Shown in pieces: positions 63,999-64,000 of a DNA stretch of 64,000 nucleotides. Source of the stretch: Thiosocius sp963736445 (lineage in GTDB: Bacteria; Pseudomonadota; Gammaproteobacteria; Chromatiales; Chromatiaceae); the NCBI GenBank assembly GCA_963736445.1, contig CAVTOY010000008.1, positions 248,001-312,000 of the forward strand. Direction: 5' to 3'. The notes beneath the pieces were generated by a model. It saw only the letters and a list, made by a program, of their open reading frames with translations. It had not been told where the DNA came from and made no database searches. The translations under genes and the position numbers were made by a program. Every line of letters starts with the position of its first letter. Position 1 is the first letter of the stretch.

Positions 63999-64000
63999 AC

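Overview
The window is GC-rich and densely packed DNA from a gammaproteobacterium that most resembles sulfur-oxidising Chromatiales-type bacteria. That placement is inferred from gene content: a Gly/Tyr-rich sulfur-globule-type protein, an ETHE1-like persulfide dioxygenase, a fused c4/thiosulfate-dehydrogenase-like cytochrome beside a B-family (ba3-type) oxidase, several multihaem cytochromes, MenA, and a PHA-synthase-like/Ptb/Ack cluster. No rRNA, tRNA, CRISPR array or complete insertion sequence was seen.

Layout. 0.2-5 kb (minus strand): a ba3-type oxidase operon (50-aa small subunit, subunit II, subunit I) with two c-type cytochromes, flanked by two direct copies of a hairpin-forming repeat. 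5.3-11 kb: a DNA-binding/adenylate-cyclase/TolB/TPR fusion regulator, small exported proteins, an ankyrin protein and the sulfur-globule-like protein. 11-17.4 kb (minus): an operon of a membrane pentahaem-TPR cytochrome, a CRTAC1/ASPIC-UnbV protein and a TPR protein. 17.5-21.5 kb: a MocR regulator diverging from a DUF1127 gene, a DUF3750 lipoprotein, and a SulP transporter lacking its central membrane part.

21.8-34.3 kb (plus): arylsulfatase, MoxR, an alkaline-phosphatase-family enzyme, DUF58, DUF4381, BatA, BatB, BatC, BatD and an octahaem-TPR cytochrome, in overlapping operon order. Between about 22.3 and 32.7 kb every one of these genes is cut by single-base indels, several tens in all and mostly +1. 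The pieces between indels still read as conserved protein, so local sequence error is more likely than true gene decay. 34.2-39.2 kb: a DUF2955/HlyD/NodT efflux set and an AI-2E exporter. 39-45 kb: a MaoC hydratase, persulfide dioxygenase, MenA, a bile-acid-symporter homologue and HipBA. 45-52.4 kb: a damaged RND efflux locus (adaptor internally deleted, outer-membrane factor lacking its N-terminus, AraC regulator lacking its sensor domain) and a frameshifted exported protein. 52.4-60 kb: GNAT, a second AI-2E exporter, then FabI-like, acetate kinase, MaoC-PTA and DUF3141 (PHA-synthase-like) genes on the minus strand. 60-64 kb: a MITE-like element, MipA/OmpV, an alpha/beta hydrolase and MlaA.

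Together the genes suggest respiration on reduced sulfur compounds (persulfide and thiosulfate to c-type cytochromes to ba3 oxidase), sulfur storage, acyl-phosphate/acyl-CoA and polyester metabolism, and envelope upkeep. A short repeat lying directly after the stop codons of three unrelated genes and the hairpin repeat flanking the oxidase operon are the clearest non-coding structures.
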